The notes beneath the pieces are model-generated. The model saw nothing but the letters and a program-made list of their open reading frames with translations. It was not told the origin of the DNA and did not search any database. Both the position numbers and the translations under genes were made by a program. A stretch of DNA of 64,000 bases from Microvirga sesbaniae (GTDB lineage Bacteria; Pseudomonadota; Alphaproteobacteria; Rhizobiales; Beijerinckiaceae): the NCBI RefSeq assembly GCF_025460805.1, contig NZ_JAMXFJ010000014.1:86845-150844 (forward strand), in the 5' to 3' direction. How positions within the stretch are numbered: the stretch's first letter is position 1; each line of letters starts with the position of its first letter. Of this stretch, positions 15,309 through 23,729 are shown one piece after another.

Positions 15309-15563
15309 ATGACGGCACAGGATCCTGCACTTGCCCTCGCGAAACGCAGGGCACGGTACGGCCATCGCGACTGGCTGTTCTGGAAAGACCGCAACGGGAC
15401 AAGCCACTCCGCTCGACGGGACGCTCAGACCCTAAAGGCAGCAATGCTCGCGGGGGGCACACAGGGGAGATGGTTTATTGTCCAAGCCTCGACCGGGAAC
15501 CTCGTAAAAGGATTCTGGCGGCTCGGCATCAACCTTCTGAAAAACGCGAAATACGGCATCTGA
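15309..15563 (+). CDS. Hypothetical basic protein, 84 aa
   Basis: ATG with AAGGA upstream, 27 nt after the ImmA-like gene. Rich in Arg/Lys and Trp (RDWLFWKDRNG; GFWRLGINLLKNAKYG). The central part looks like a small alpha/beta domain. The next ATG follows after 15 nt. No family recognised. Confidence 0.65.
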   Translation: MTAQDPALALAKRRARYGHRDWLFWKDRNGTSHSARRDAQTLKAAMLAGGTQGRWFIVQASTGNLVKGFWRLGINLLKNAKYGI

Positions 15564-15578
15564 AAACGGAGACCGCCT

Positions 15579-15803
15579 ATGTCCAATCTGCCCACTTGGC
15601 CTGGAGCCGATGTCTGCTACGCACGCGCCGGCAAGATCAACGAGCACCTTTGCCGAACCTCCTACGCCGCTGCCAAGGTCAAGAAGGGCTGGAGACCGCC
15701 CGAGGAGGTCACAGAGTTGATCCAGGCGATGGACCGCGGCGACGAGGAAGCGATCAAAGCCGCCTGTCAGCGTTATTCTCATATCTGGGCTGCTGCGGCC
15801 TGA
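15579..15803 (+). CDS. Hypothetical protein, 74 aa
   Basis: Mostly helical (AAKVKKGWRPPEEVTELIQA; DEEAIKAACQRYSHI). It is the fourth gene of the cluster begun at 14402 and starts 15 nt after the previous stop. No motif assigned. Confidence 0.65.
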   Translation: MSNLPTWPGADVCYARAGKINEHLCRTSYAAAKVKKGWRPPEEVTELIQAMDRGDEEAIKAACQRYSHIWAAAA

Positions 15804-15860
15804 TCCTATGCTGTGGTAATCACCCGGCACGAGCCGAAGCCCGGACCGAGGAGGGTGATC

Positions 15861-16223
15861 GTGAGCGATGATGTTGCAGGCCAAGAGGCACCACGGCGGG
15901 GCGATCCTGAGCGCCTGGGCATCCAGGTGCTTGACTTCATAGTCGCGGACGTGGATCGCATAATCCAGTTCATGAATGTTACTGGGTTGCAGCCTGAGAC
16001 CCTTCGGGAATCCGCCAACGCTCCCGATTTCCTCGTTGGCGTTCTCGAGTACGTTTCGAAGGACGATGAACTGTTGAAACTGATCCATAAGGATCTGGGC
16101 ATCCCGCCGGACACAATCCTGGCTGCGGCAGGCCACCGGGCGCCAGGGTCGGATTCCGCCAAGCAGGCCGACAAGAAGCCAGAGCCGCGACAGCAGCTCC
16201 CTCGCCGATCGATGTTCCGTTGA
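15861..16223 (+). CDS. DUF3572 family protein
   Basis: 120 aa from a GTG that follows GAGGAGGG; a longer GTG start at 15813 lacks a ribosome site. LGIQVLDFIVADVDRIIQF, a LQPETLRESANAPDFLVGVL segment and LGIPPDTI follow the pattern of DUF3572, a small helical family common in Hyphomicrobiales with no known function. The C-terminal 25 residues are basic and probably disordered. This is the last gene of its cluster and faces the EAL gene. Confidence 0.75.
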   Translation: MSDDVAGQEAPRRGDPERLGIQVLDFIVADVDRIIQFMNVTGLQPETLRESANAPDFLVGVLEYVSKDDELLKLIHKDLGIPPDTILAAAGHRAPGSDSAKQADKKPEPRQQLPRRSMFR

Positions 16224-16236
16224 ACGAAGCCTTGCT

Positions 16237-17019
16237 TTAGGCCGCCGCAGGCACGCGGGTGCGGGTTCCGAGGAAAGCGTCTAGATCCCTTGCGGCCATC
16301 GGCCGGGCGAAAAGATAGCCCTGAAGGGCATCGCAGCCGGCCGACGCCAGGAACCGACGCTGTTCGTCAGTCTCGACGCCCTCAGCGGTTACAACGAGAT
16401 CCATCGTCCGGCCGATCTCAATCATCTCCTCGATCGTGCCGTGAGACGGCTCCGACTTAACGCAGTCCAGTCTCCGGACGAAGGACTGATCGATCTTGAG
16501 CTTGTCGACGCTGATATGGTTCAGGCGGTTCAGGCCAGAGTACCCGATCCCGAAGTCATCGAGCGCAATCCGAAACCCACAGTCACGCAGGAAGGCTATT
16601 GAATCCTTGGCAGAGCCGTCGTCTGCAAGGAGCTGATTTTCTGTGATCTCGAACTCGATCTGATAAGGGGTCACCCCGCACTCCTCGATGGTCTTTGCAA
16701 ATCGCTCAATCAAAGCCGAATGAGCGAAGAGCACCGGAGACAGATTGACCGCGACCGTCAGGTCAGGTTGACGCTTCGCAACACTGCAGGCCTCGCGGAT
16801 GACGAATTCCGTGATCTGCAGGATTAAGCCTGTCTCTTCCGCGATAGGAATGAAGACGCGCGGGGAAACAGCGCCGACTGTCGGATGCTGCCAGCGCACA
16901 AGTGCTTCCACGGCCGAAACCTGGTCATCGGCCACATTGACTTGGGGCTGATAGACCACCGACAAGCCTTGGCCAGACTGGAGCGACTTATAGAGTTCCC
17001 GAGCCGGGATGCCGCCCAA
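16237..17019 (-). CDS. EAL-domain c-di-GMP phosphodiesterase
   Basis: 260 aa. The EAL signature lies at residues 38-40 (VEALVRW), and EITE, DDFGIGYSGL, KIDQSFV and AEGVETDEQ are all in place, so the catalytic metal and substrate residues are intact and it should hydrolyse cyclic di-GMP. The start is a TTG at 17019; there is no ATG or GTG before an in-frame TAG at 17068-17070. The frame upstream of that stop still reads LVLLQDLAET, so this may be the EAL remnant of a longer sensor protein. A PilZ receptor occurs at 27695. Confidence 0.85.
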   Translation of the reverse strand: MGGIPARELYKSLQSGQGLSVVYQPQVNVADDQVSAVEALVRWQHPTVGAVSPRVFIPIAEETGLILQITEFVIREACSVAKRQPDLTVAVNLSPVLFAHSALIERFAKTIEECGVTPYQIEFEITENQLLADDGSAKDSIAFLRDCGFRIALDDFGIGYSGLNRLNHISVDKLKIDQSFVRRLDCVKSEPSHGTIEEMIEIGRTMDLVVTAEGVETDEQRRFLASAGCDALQGYLFARPMAARDLDAFLGTRTRVPAAA

Positions 17020-17148
17020 ATAGGAGTAAACCTCGGAGAGCTTGCTCTCGAGGCGGCTAAAATCAGTCTATGTCTCGGCCAGATCCTGCAGCAGCACAAG
17101 GCACCCGGTAAACGGCGAAATTGATGTCTTAAAAAAGTGTTACCACTT

Positions 17149-17192
17149 CCGAGTTAAAATGTCACGCGTTCCGCGTTTTAATTCCGAGATAA
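17149..17192. promoter_or_regulatory. Paired CCGAGTTAAAAT boxes
   Basis: CCGAGTTAAAAT at 17149 and CCGAGATAAAAT at 17184 are direct repeats 35 bp apart in the spacer between the EAL gene (minus) and the next plus-strand unit. Related boxes occur at 19415, 26285 and 49163. They look like operators or AT-rich promoter elements. Confidence 0.4.
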
Positions 17193-17356
17193 AATTCCTC
17201 ATAGCGCGAGCCTTTGGGTGCTTCTTGCTTATTCTGGGGCCATTTTAGCCGTTTGAAAGCTTGTGGCGAGGCTCGCTGCGGATCGTAGTTAAGCATTTCC
17301 GCTCCCCACACGCGCAGATTAAATCGCCCAATTAGACCGAGCGACCGGGGCATTCC

Positions 17357-17371
17357 AAATCCCCAAAAAGA
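17357..17371 (+). promoter_or_regulatory. Shared leader, copy 12
   Basis: AAATCCCCAAAAAGATC; the AGGA position is AGAT. A GTG start lies at 17382. Confidence 0.6.
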
Positions 17372-17381
17372 TCTGTCCGCC

Positions 17382-17846
17382 GTGCCGGAGAAAAACGTGT
17401 CCGCCAACTTCGTCGACAAGCTGCACATTGATGTTCTCGTCTCGGGCGCGATTGACCTCGCCTGTACAGCACGCCTCGTCAAAGGCGGCGCTCTCGTCGA
17501 CATCCTTCCAGAGAATGGCGAGCAGCTCGGCAAGATGCTTTGGGCGGAGAACGCACGTTCGGTGAATTATCTCGACACCCTGCTTGGTCACGGCGACAAC
17601 CCGGTCCTCGACGAGATTGTCGGCTTCTATGGGTTTGAATACCGGCCGAACTTGTGCCCAACAGTGGTCTCAAAAGCCCTCGTCTCCTATGAGCATCAGG
17701 CCTGCGAATGCCCGGAGTACCCGGAAACCGTCGCCTATGACTTCGCTTCGCGCCTGGCCCGGCGCCTGATCAAGAAGCTGCCAGGATGGGAAAAGGCACC
17801 TTGGGGCATCGAACGCCCTGAGCAAATTGCCGTTCGGTTCGCCTGA
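17382..17846 (+). CDS. Hypothetical protein, 154 aa
   Basis: GTG start fitted to the leader; a second GTG at 17397 is possible. The sequence is mixed alpha/beta with three Cys in the second half (NLCPTV, QACECPE) and no recognised motif. First of four closely spaced plus-strand genes (45 nt to the next). Confidence 0.7.
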   Translation: MPEKNVSANFVDKLHIDVLVSGAIDLACTARLVKGGALVDILPENGEQLGKMLWAENARSVNYLDTLLGHGDNPVLDEIVGFYGFEYRPNLCPTVVSKALVSYEHQACECPEYPETVAYDFASRLARRLIKKLPGWEKAPWGIERPEQIAVRFA

Positions 17847-17891
17847 TCAGGCCCTATCACCCTCCCCCACAATCTACAGGGATATCCGTTC

Positions 17892-18359
17892 ATGAGCGCA
17901 GTCCGGATCCAGATCAGGGACGATCTGGGCAATATCAGCTATCTCTCCCGCACAAAGAGCGGCTACTGGAACCTTGTGAGCCAGAACGGCATCGCACTTG
18001 GCCTATCGAATGTCGTCGGGAACGAGCCCTTAGCCCGGTTTGCCCTTGAAGACGCAGGTGACGACGGCGAGGCCGTACTGGAAGCGATCAGGAAGTACCT
18101 GAGCGGTAAACGGACCGCAACCCTCCTCTCCGCAGGCTCAGACTCGCCCAGCAAGGGAGCACTGTCCGACGAGGAGAAGAGCGACTTCGCCTGGATCCTC
18201 ACCGAAACCATCGACCTCTCTGTCGACCGGCGCGATGGCCTCGCCAAACACGAGGCCAAAACCGAGTTCGAAAGCATTAAGCGCGTCCTCGACTACCTGG
18301 AAGCTAACGGTGCGGACATGAGCGTCCAGCGCCGGGCCCTCGACACGCCTCGCTTCTGA
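17892..18359 (+). CDS. Hypothetical protein, 155 aa
   Basis: The N-terminal 45 residues have beta character (VRIQIRDDLGNISYLSRTKS). The C-terminal half is a long charged helix pair (DEEKSDFAWILTETIDLS; TEFESIKRVLDYLEANGAD). No enzymatic or membrane feature. It lies in the cluster starting at 17382. Confidence 0.7.
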   Translation: MSAVRIQIRDDLGNISYLSRTKSGYWNLVSQNGIALGLSNVVGNEPLARFALEDAGDDGEAVLEAIRKYLSGKRTATLLSAGSDSPSKGALSDEEKSDFAWILTETIDLSVDRRDGLAKHEAKTEFESIKRVLDYLEANGADMSVQRRALDTPRF

Positions 18360-18394
18360 CCATCAGCTCCCTCTGGCTTGAAAGGATTGCCCTT

Positions 18395-18688
18395 ATGCGC
18401 AGAAAACGCATCCCTCAGTCCGTTATCCGCGAAGCTCAGAAGAGGATCGACAGGATCCGGGAAAACACGGAGGAGCTTCGGGCCCAGGAGGGCAAAGGGC
18501 GCGCCAACGCGTACCTTCGCTCCGAGCGCACGGCCAGTACGGGGCAGGACGCTATCCGGGTCCTAATCCGCGCGGGAATGCCCCTTCCCGAATGGGTCGG
18601 AAACAACTGGCGGTACCTTGAGGCGATGGGCTGGCATCAGCCGCACCTGTCGCTCCCCTGGAACTCCTCACTCATGGCCAGGTGCTAA
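18395..18688 (+). CDS. Hypothetical basic helical protein, 97 aa
   Basis: GAAAGGA lies upstream of the ATG, resembling the 3' half of the shared leader. The N-terminus is strongly basic and helical (MRRKRIPQSVIREAQKRIDR), which would suit nucleic-acid binding. The C-terminal half is Trp-rich (PEWVGNNWRYLEAMGWH). Confidence 0.65.
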   Translation: MRRKRIPQSVIREAQKRIDRIRENTEELRAQEGKGRANAYLRSERTASTGQDAIRVLIRAGMPLPEWVGNNWRYLEAMGWHQPHLSLPWNSSLMARC

Positions 18689-18754
18689 GCGCCGGCACGC
18701 CAACCGATTGGCTGTACGAGCCTTCCCCCTCCTCCCCGGAATGCAGAGTTTCTC

Positions 18755-19021
18755 ATGCAATTACATTTCAAGCACAGCCCCGCCGAATTCGACGAGGCCG
18801 AAGATGACGAGTTCATGCTGATGAACGGTGACCAGTGGACCGGGATCAGCATCCAGGATGCCAGTTCATATGGCGGGGGCTACTGCGTTAACCGCTACGG
18901 CCAAGAGCGATCGGACTCACCCCTGAAAGATCTCGACTTCTACTCGGAGCACTGCGGCTCCTTCGACACCCTTGAGGCCGCCCAAGAGCGCGCCTTGAAG
19001 GTCCAAAGCGGGGAATGGTAG
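18755..19021 (+). CDS. Hypothetical acidic protein, 88 aa
   Basis: Acidic N-terminal part (FDEAEDDEFMLMNGD), aromatic and Gly-rich middle (SSYGGGYCVNRYGQE), helical end. It is the last gene of the cluster begun at 17382 and converges with the sigma 1.1 gene. The ribosome site is weak. No family recognised. Confidence 0.65.
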   Translation: MQLHFKHSPAEFDEAEDDEFMLMNGDQWTGISIQDASSYGGGYCVNRYGQERSDSPLKDLDFYSEHCGSFDTLEAAQERALKVQSGEW

Positions 19022-19047
19022 CCCTAACCCGCTCCTGTCGTTCGAAA

Positions 19048-19302
19048 TCAGTGAGCCCGATCGGGCGGCTCATTGGAATTCGCTGGTGGAGACATTTGGC
19101 TTCCAACGTCCTCTTCGACCTCGACGAGGGCGATTCCAGCTTCAGCGAGCTGATTGACCACATCATCGACCTGCTCAGGCGTGGCCGCCCATGGCGGGAG
19201 CAGGCGATCCAGCTCCTCCGACGTAATATAGCCCCGCTTCTTCGCCAGCCGGATCACCTTCCAATTGGCGGCCTTCCCAAGATCGATGATCGGTCCGTCC
19301 AT
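19048..19302 (-). CDS. Stand-alone sigma-70 region 1.1 domain protein
   Basis: 84 aa with a strong ribosome site (GGGAGGCGAGG). KVIRLAKKRGYITSEELDRL, then LPP, a TPEQVDDVVNQLAEAGIALV segment and EVEED follow region 1.1 of primary sigma factors throughout (a GKERGYVTYDEL-type helix, LPP, then an IEDVMAMLSEMGI-type helix and acidic tail). In a full sigma factor this acidic domain occupies the RNA polymerase main channel and blocks free sigma from binding DNA. No other sigma region follows, so the protein might bind RNA polymerase as a DNA mimic or competitor. That role is inference; the fold match is the solid part. Confidence 0.75.
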   Translation of the reverse strand: MDGPIIDLGKAANWKVIRLAKKRGYITSEELDRLLPPWAATPEQVDDVVNQLAEAGIALVEVEEDVGSQMSPPANSNEPPDRAH

Positions 19303-19391
19303 CCTCGCCTCCCAGGCGAAGCGAAATAGGCCCTCACAAGTAGGCTCCCACCAACGGTTTCAAGGCTATCCGGCCAACTAGGGTCCCCGGC

Positions 19392-19423
19392 TTAACTCGG
19401 CTTCGCTTGGGGGTCCGAGTTAA
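19392..19423. promoter_or_regulatory. TTAACTCGG / CCGAGTTAA inverted repeat
   Basis: A perfect 9-bp inverted repeat with a 14-nt spacer, followed by AATGCGG. The right arm matches the boxes at 17149 and 17184. It lies 85 bp upstream of the gene at 19508 and is a reasonable operator candidate. Confidence 0.45.
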
Positions 19424-19507
19424 AATGCGGTATAAGCGCAGAAGAACGCGGATTTCTCGAATCGAACATGGGCCCGGGAAGCCGAAACATCAAAGGGGTT
19501 CCGGGAT

Positions 19508-20113
19508 ATGTTGTTATCCCTCATCTACAGCCGTCTGCAGCGCATGAAAGGCCTGAGGGCCGTGCCACCGTTGGCCGACGACGTTCTCCTTCATCGGGAG
19601 AAAGAGCTAATCGCCCAGTGGACGCCTGAACTCGATGCCGAGGCCCGCAAGGAAGGGTGGACGATGGTGCAAACACATCACTCCCCTCTCCTCGCGCTCC
19701 ACATTCTCGATCGCTCCTTTGTCGGCTATCCCGAACAGTATGTCCGCATGCGCGCCCGGGCCGGGAGCCGAGCAGCCTGGGTGGGGCACACGATCCACTG
19801 GCAACTTTCGGTCGCCCGCAAGCTGGCGTCCGAGGGGCGGCTCCGAAAGGTGGAAGAGCCAGACCTAGCGTTGCATGAACAGGTCCAGTGGCTTCTCGCA
19901 CGACAGTCCTACCTCACGATGCATATGCAGGGTGTCCAGCTTGTCGCCTGCGATGAACTCCGCCGCAGGATGGTCGCATGCAGTGACCACGGCGCCATCG
20001 TGGCAGTCGCGATGAAATCTCTAAGCCCAAAGGTCGGCGGAAGCCCAGGACCCATCGCACTGTCGACGTCCAGAAACCGGCCCGGAATATTCACTGGCCT
20101 ATCCAAGAGGTAA
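19508..20113 (+). CDS. Hypothetical protein, 201 aa
   Basis: Largely helical with His/Arg-rich segments (HTIHWQLSVARKL; LLARQSYLTMHMQGVQLVA). The last 40 residues are Ser/Gly/Pro-rich. No signal peptide or recognised motif. It is the first gene after the inverted-repeat region, and the next gene starts 5 nt after its stop, so they form an operon. Confidence 0.65.
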   Translation: MLLSLIYSRLQRMKGLRAVPPLADDVLLHREKELIAQWTPELDAEARKEGWTMVQTHHSPLLALHILDRSFVGYPEQYVRMRARAGSRAAWVGHTIHWQLSVARKLASEGRLRKVEEPDLALHEQVQWLLARQSYLTMHMQGVQLVACDELRRRMVACSDHGAIVAVAMKSLSPKVGGSPGPIALSTSRNRPGIFTGLSKR

Positions 20114-20118
20114 ATACC

Positions 20119-20349
20119 ATGGCTACGAACGCTGCCCTTCCCACTCTCGTCATGGAGGCCGTCGAGTGCCCGGTCTGCGGCGCTAAGACGGTAACCCAGG
20201 CTGACCGGAGGTGCAAAGCCAACCAGGATCAGTCGCTAAAAGGGCAATGCATGATGGCGAGCCACGATGAAGAGGGAAACTTCGTCATGCCGACGGCCGA
20301 AAGCTATGCCGCCTTCGAAAAGGGATTTGCCGCCTTCATTGGGCAATAA
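20119..20349 (+). CDS. Small Cys-containing protein, 76 aa
   Basis: CPVCGAKTVTQADRRCKANQ with another Cys 15 residues later gives four Cys in a CxxC-C-C arrangement, compatible with a small zinc ribbon. A Phe/Ala-rich helix (FEKGFAAFIG) ends the protein. It starts 5 nt after the previous stop with AAGAGG as ribosome site. Confidence 0.65.
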   Translation: MATNAALPTLVMEAVECPVCGAKTVTQADRRCKANQDQSLKGQCMMASHDEEGNFVMPTAESYAAFEKGFAAFIGQ

Positions 20350-20399
20350 CCCCGTTGCAATTCGAAATTTTTCTTCTATGACACCCCGCCGGAGATACG

Positions 20400-20696
20400 A
20401 TGGGAAATAAACGGTCGGTCACCGCAGAGAAGCTCAAGCCCCGTCGGCGGACGGCAACACGAAGAACACAAACAGATGCGCTTGCAGAACTTCAAACCCA
20501 CCCGCGAGTTGAGATCGTCGACGACGAACGCGAGATGGGGAACTCCGTGATCATTACCTTGAACCGCGGCTGGCGCTTCAACGATGAAGGCGAACATGTG
20601 TTCGGCGAGGATACTCCGGAAGAGTGTCTAGTCGCTGTGAACACACGCGTTAAACCTTGTGCCTGTTCCGAATGTCAGGCGGCTAAGAAAAGGTAG
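20400..20696 (+). CDS. Hypothetical protein, 98 aa, Cys-rich tail
   Basis: Very basic first 25 residues (KLKPRRRTATRRTQ), a central beta-rich part (NSVIITLNRGWRFNDEG) and a CACSEC tail before KKR. It could be a small nucleic-acid-binding protein. The next gene starts 7 nt downstream. Confidence 0.6.
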   Translation: MGNKRSVTAEKLKPRRRTATRRTQTDALAELQTHPRVEIVDDEREMGNSVIITLNRGWRFNDEGEHVFGEDTPEECLVAVNTRVKPCACSECQAAKKR

Positions 20697-20703
20697 TCTG
20701 AAG

Positions 20704-21156
20704 ATGAGGACGGGTCGCGGGACACAGGCAGCGCGCCGCTCGCCTGTGAAGACGTGGAAACTCTATTCTGTGTCGGTTTCAGGATGTGGGCGGGAGATCA
20801 TCCACGCCCTTTCCAAGCAAGCTGCCCTGCGTGAGGCTCGGCAATGCGAAGCCTTCCGATCGATGACGATGGCTCAGTTCAGCCAGATTGCGACCGTCTA
20901 TAGGATCACGGAGCCGCTGGCTGATGACGGCTACGAATACATCCGCCAACAGTTTGAAAGTGAGATTCGGATTCACCGTCGCTGCTGGGTCAAGGATACA
21001 AGGAGCCCGCACTACGGCAAAATCGGGATTATCCTCTACGCCGGGCGCTCCACGAGCCGTGTCCGTGTTGCCCTTGACGGGCAGGACACGACACTGAATT
21101 TCCATCCGATGGATATCGGGATGGACATTCCCGCGAGCATACCCCAAGCCGCTTAA
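20704..21156 (+). CDS. Hypothetical protein with SH3/KOW-like C-terminus, 150 aa
   Basis: Start chosen at the ATG 7 nt after the previous stop. The N-terminal 80 residues are mixed and basic. The C-terminal part WVKDTRSPHYGKIGIILYAG followed by RVRVALDG has the strand-turn pattern of small SH3/KOW-like barrels. Similar patches occur in the proteins at 22863 and 34930. A terminator follows at 21184. Confidence 0.65.
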   Translation: MRTGRGTQAARRSPVKTWKLYSVSVSGCGREIIHALSKQAALREARQCEAFRSMTMAQFSQIATVYRITEPLADDGYEYIRQQFESEIRIHRRCWVKDTRSPHYGKIGIILYAGRSTSRVRVALDGQDTTLNFHPMDIGMDIPASIPQAA

Positions 21157-21183
21157 CGCTTCCCGCACAATCAGCGCCGATCC

Positions 21184-21211
21184 AGCCCGCCCTCACAGGC
21201 GGGCTTTTCTG
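21184..21211 (+). terminator. Rho-independent terminator
   Basis: AGCCCGCC-CTCACA-GGCGGGCTTTTCT. Confidence 0.85.
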
Positions 21212-21245
21212 TTTGTGCTCCGCTCTCCCACCGAACGGACCTTCC

Positions 21246-22823
21246 ATGACCGATGCTAAATCCTATGCCGCCCACTTGGGCGATGACCTCATTCGCCAGG
21301 CCGCGAACCTCAGCGACCTGAATGCGTCATGTGCCCTGCTACAGAACGCAGTTGGCATTACAGACGGCGGAATAGCCGCTCACCACTTCAGCGGTAGCTG
21401 CCCGGATCCGGATAATCCGGAAACAGGAGACCCGCTCGACTGGGAAGACGCCTGGCCCGTGATCTCGCCTTCGGACCGAGAGAAGGAGCTTCGGGCATGG
21501 CTCGCCTTGGAGGATTCATTCCGGGAGGGGGCAAAGGATGGCTCCATAATCCACGTGGGCGGCGATGGGATGACCTATCTTGCAGCCGCAAACGATCTGA
21601 AGGTCGGTGACGTCGTCACAAATACAAAGATCCTGGAGACATATCCCACCCATTTCATCGAACCGGGAGCCCGGTTCGTGGTCGTAGGGAATGATCTCGA
21701 TAACGAAAGCTGCATTCTCGATATTCGGCTGACGCCCTTGGACGCAGCAAAAATGACAGGTGGAAACCTTCAGGAATGGGGAAACTGCGTCCAATTCTAT
21801 GGGCCTGAGTACGAGGGATACGAAAACGATCCAGGGATCGACCCCTCTGCCCGCCAGGATCCCGGCAACATGTGGACCAAAGCGACCATCCCTCTGCAGA
21901 AGGACAATGACCTCCTGCCACTGGACCACAGAGTAGCCGCCGTCTTCACATACCTCCTCGCCGAGGGAATCCGCGGCAAGATGGCCGAAGTGGTTCGCCG
22001 CAACGGCGTCGAGCAGAACCGCGACGTCTGTCACAGCCACGACTTCTGTGACGCGAACATGGTCATGGCTTCTGCTATGGCCTACGTCCTCGGCCGCCCG
22101 ACCTGGATGCCGTTCGACTGGGAAAAGGGTCGCTGCACCGAGGCTGAACATGAAGCTGACATGGCCCTATGGGGACGTGCCTGGGATCTTGCCAAGGATA
22201 CCTATTTCCTCGCCTATGAGAGAACCGACGACCGCGAGGAGGTCGACGAGGATAACGGAGCCACAGAGAACCCGCCGCGCTATGAGGCGATCTACTCCCA
22301 GCGGGGAGACTACTGGTACATCGACCTGCGGGACGAAGAAGGCGGCACTACTGTCGCCGGCGCTAATAGAGAGCTCGGCCTGACCGAGCAGGAGGCTCAG
22401 TACATCGCAGATCGGCTAAACCAGGGTGATCCGCTGGTCTTAGTCCTGGCTCTCGCCAAGAAGAGGAAGGCAGAGAACCCGCTCGCTGCCCCACTCCTCG
22501 AGCTCCTGCAGTATGTCGGCGGCTGGGATCATACCGACCCGGAACATCCGATTGTCAAAGCGCGCCTCGCCTATGAAGGCGCGACTGGATCGGTGCTGAA
22601 CGGGCCAGAGACTGATGTCGAGTTCAGGCCGCTCACCGATACCACCGTATGGCGACACTGCCGACAACTCGGCGTGAACGCCGACTACTGCATCCTCTAT
22701 CAGCGTGCGGAGGGCTATGACGGCTGGAGCCCCTTTGCGACGTGTGCGCCTGAAACGGTCGAACTGATCAAGCGAGACGGCATTCGGGCCCATGCCGGTC
22801 TCCTGAAGCTGTTCAAGCCCTGA
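21246..22823 (+). CDS. Large hypothetical protein, 525 aa
   Basis: The ATG at 21246 is used; an in-frame ATG at 21213 lies in the terminator tail. Acidic throughout. Visible segments are VGDVVTNTKILETYPTHFIE with a beta-rich stretch near residues 115-200, a Cys/His/Asp-rich patch RDVCHSHDFCDANMVMAS near 260, and a TEQEAQYIADRLN helix near 390. The patch could bind a metal. No signal peptide. Only 34 bp separate it from the upstream terminator, so its promoter is unclear and read-through is possible. Confidence 0.7.
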   Translation: MTDAKSYAAHLGDDLIRQAANLSDLNASCALLQNAVGITDGGIAAHHFSGSCPDPDNPETGDPLDWEDAWPVISPSDREKELRAWLALEDSFREGAKDGSIIHVGGDGMTYLAAANDLKVGDVVTNTKILETYPTHFIEPGARFVVVGNDLDNESCILDIRLTPLDAAKMTGGNLQEWGNCVQFYGPEYEGYENDPGIDPSARQDPGNMWTKATIPLQKDNDLLPLDHRVAAVFTYLLAEGIRGKMAEVVRRNGVEQNRDVCHSHDFCDANMVMASAMAYVLGRPTWMPFDWEKGRCTEAEHEADMALWGRAWDLAKDTYFLAYERTDDREEVDEDNGATENPPRYEAIYSQRGDYWYIDLRDEEGGTTVAGANRELGLTEQEAQYIADRLNQGDPLVLVLALAKKRKAENPLAAPLLELLQYVGGWDHTDPEHPIVKARLAYEGATGSVLNGPETDVEFRPLTDTTVWRHCRQLGVNADYCILYQRAEGYDGWSPFATCAPETVELIKRDGIRAHAGLLKLFKP

Positions 22824-22841
22824 ACGGGTCTCACCTATAGC

Positions 22842-22853
22842 AAACCCCAGGAG
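22842..22853 (+). promoter_or_regulatory. Shared leader, copy 13
   Basis: AAACCCCAGGAG, with no spacer between the C block and AGGA, and a second GAGGA 2 nt before the ATG at 22863. Confidence 0.55.
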
Positions 22854-22862
22854 ATGAGGACG

Positions 22863-23276
22863 ATGAGCAATCAGACACCGCGTCAGGATATTGCTAGCGA
22901 CAAGGTCAACAGCCTTCAGACTCGAACCACGTTTAATCCAGGGAATGCCCCGATCGTGGATTGCAATGGCAGGCCGTTCAAACCTGGATGTCGGGTCAAG
23001 TTCGTCCTGCCGTCACACTACATCAACACGCTTTCGGACAAGGGAGCCCTCATTTCCAACTTCGACCCCTACGGCGGTGTAACCATCCGAGCGGATCATG
23101 AGCACAATTATCATGACGAGCGAGGCAACATCGCCGGCCGTCGTCATGAAGTTTACGCTACCAGCCGGTACCATTCCGACGGGGCCTATGAAGGCCACCG
23201 GGTGACCCTCGCCGGATTAGGCGACCCGCATGAGCATGGTGTCACTCAGATCTATGTCGAGGTCATCGACGATTGA
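22863..23276 (+). CDS. Hypothetical SH3-like protein, 137 aa
   Basis: After a disordered N-terminus, GRPFKPGCRVKFVLPSHYIN and the following Gly/Asp-rich strands look like a small beta barrel. The C-terminal third is rich in His, Tyr and Arg (HNYHDERGN; RYHSDGAYEGHR). Single gene between two leaders. No family recognised. Confidence 0.7.
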   Translation: MSNQTPRQDIASDKVNSLQTRTTFNPGNAPIVDCNGRPFKPGCRVKFVLPSHYINTLSDKGALISNFDPYGGVTIRADHEHNYHDERGNIAGRRHEVYATSRYHSDGAYEGHRVTLAGLGDPHEHGVTQIYVEVIDD

Positions 23277-23309
23277 TTGCCTAGTGAAGATGCGTTCAAG
23301 ATCGATTTG

Positions 23310-23324
23310 AAATCCCCGGAAGGA
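23310..23324 (+). promoter_or_regulatory. Shared leader, copy 14
   Basis: AAATCCCCGGAAGGA, with 6 nt to the ATG at 23331. GAAGATG lies upstream. Confidence 0.8.
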
Positions 23325-23330
23325 AAAGAC

Positions 23331-23657
23331 ATGAACCAGAATGGCCATTCGACCATCCAAGGCATTGCCAGTTCCCTCGACCCCCAACAGTTCCTGCCGG
23401 CTGAGCGCCGCAGCGACCTGATCGGTCTGTCCGCATCCTTCCCGGCGAATGCGATCCGACAAGCGATCCGAGCCACCGCCGCCTCGCTTCTTGGCCGCCC
23501 AGCCGAAGAAGATTTTATCAATCCGGAAATCTTCGTTCCCGACAGCCGCCAGACCGAGCTCATGGATCTGGCGCCGACGGATGGAGCGACCGCCGTCGAT
23601 CAGGCCATCCGGGAAACGGCCGCTTTCCACCTGCTTGCGACCCGTACCGCCCACTAG
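23331..23657 (+). CDS. Hypothetical protein with internal repeat, 108 aa
   Basis: The two halves resemble each other: RSDLIGLSA followed by NAIRQAIRATAASLL, and QTELMDLAP followed by TAVDQAIRETAAFHLL. So the protein is an internal duplication of a helix-helix unit of about 40 residues. Function unknown. It is a single-gene unit with its own leader and terminator. Confidence 0.75.
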   Translation: MNQNGHSTIQGIASSLDPQQFLPAERRSDLIGLSASFPANAIRQAIRATAASLLGRPAEEDFINPEIFVPDSRQTELMDLAPTDGATAVDQAIRETAAFHLLATRTAH

Positions 23658-23662
23658 GCGGG

Positions 23663-23692
23663 AAAAGGAGGCCTTCGGAGGCCTCCTTTTTT
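23663..23692 (+). terminator. Rho-independent terminator
   Basis: AAAAGGAGGCC-TTCGGA-GGCCTCCTTTTTT. Confidence 0.9.
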
Positions 23693-23729
23693 ATGGACGG
23701 GCAGAGAAACCTCGAAAGCTCGCAGCCAC

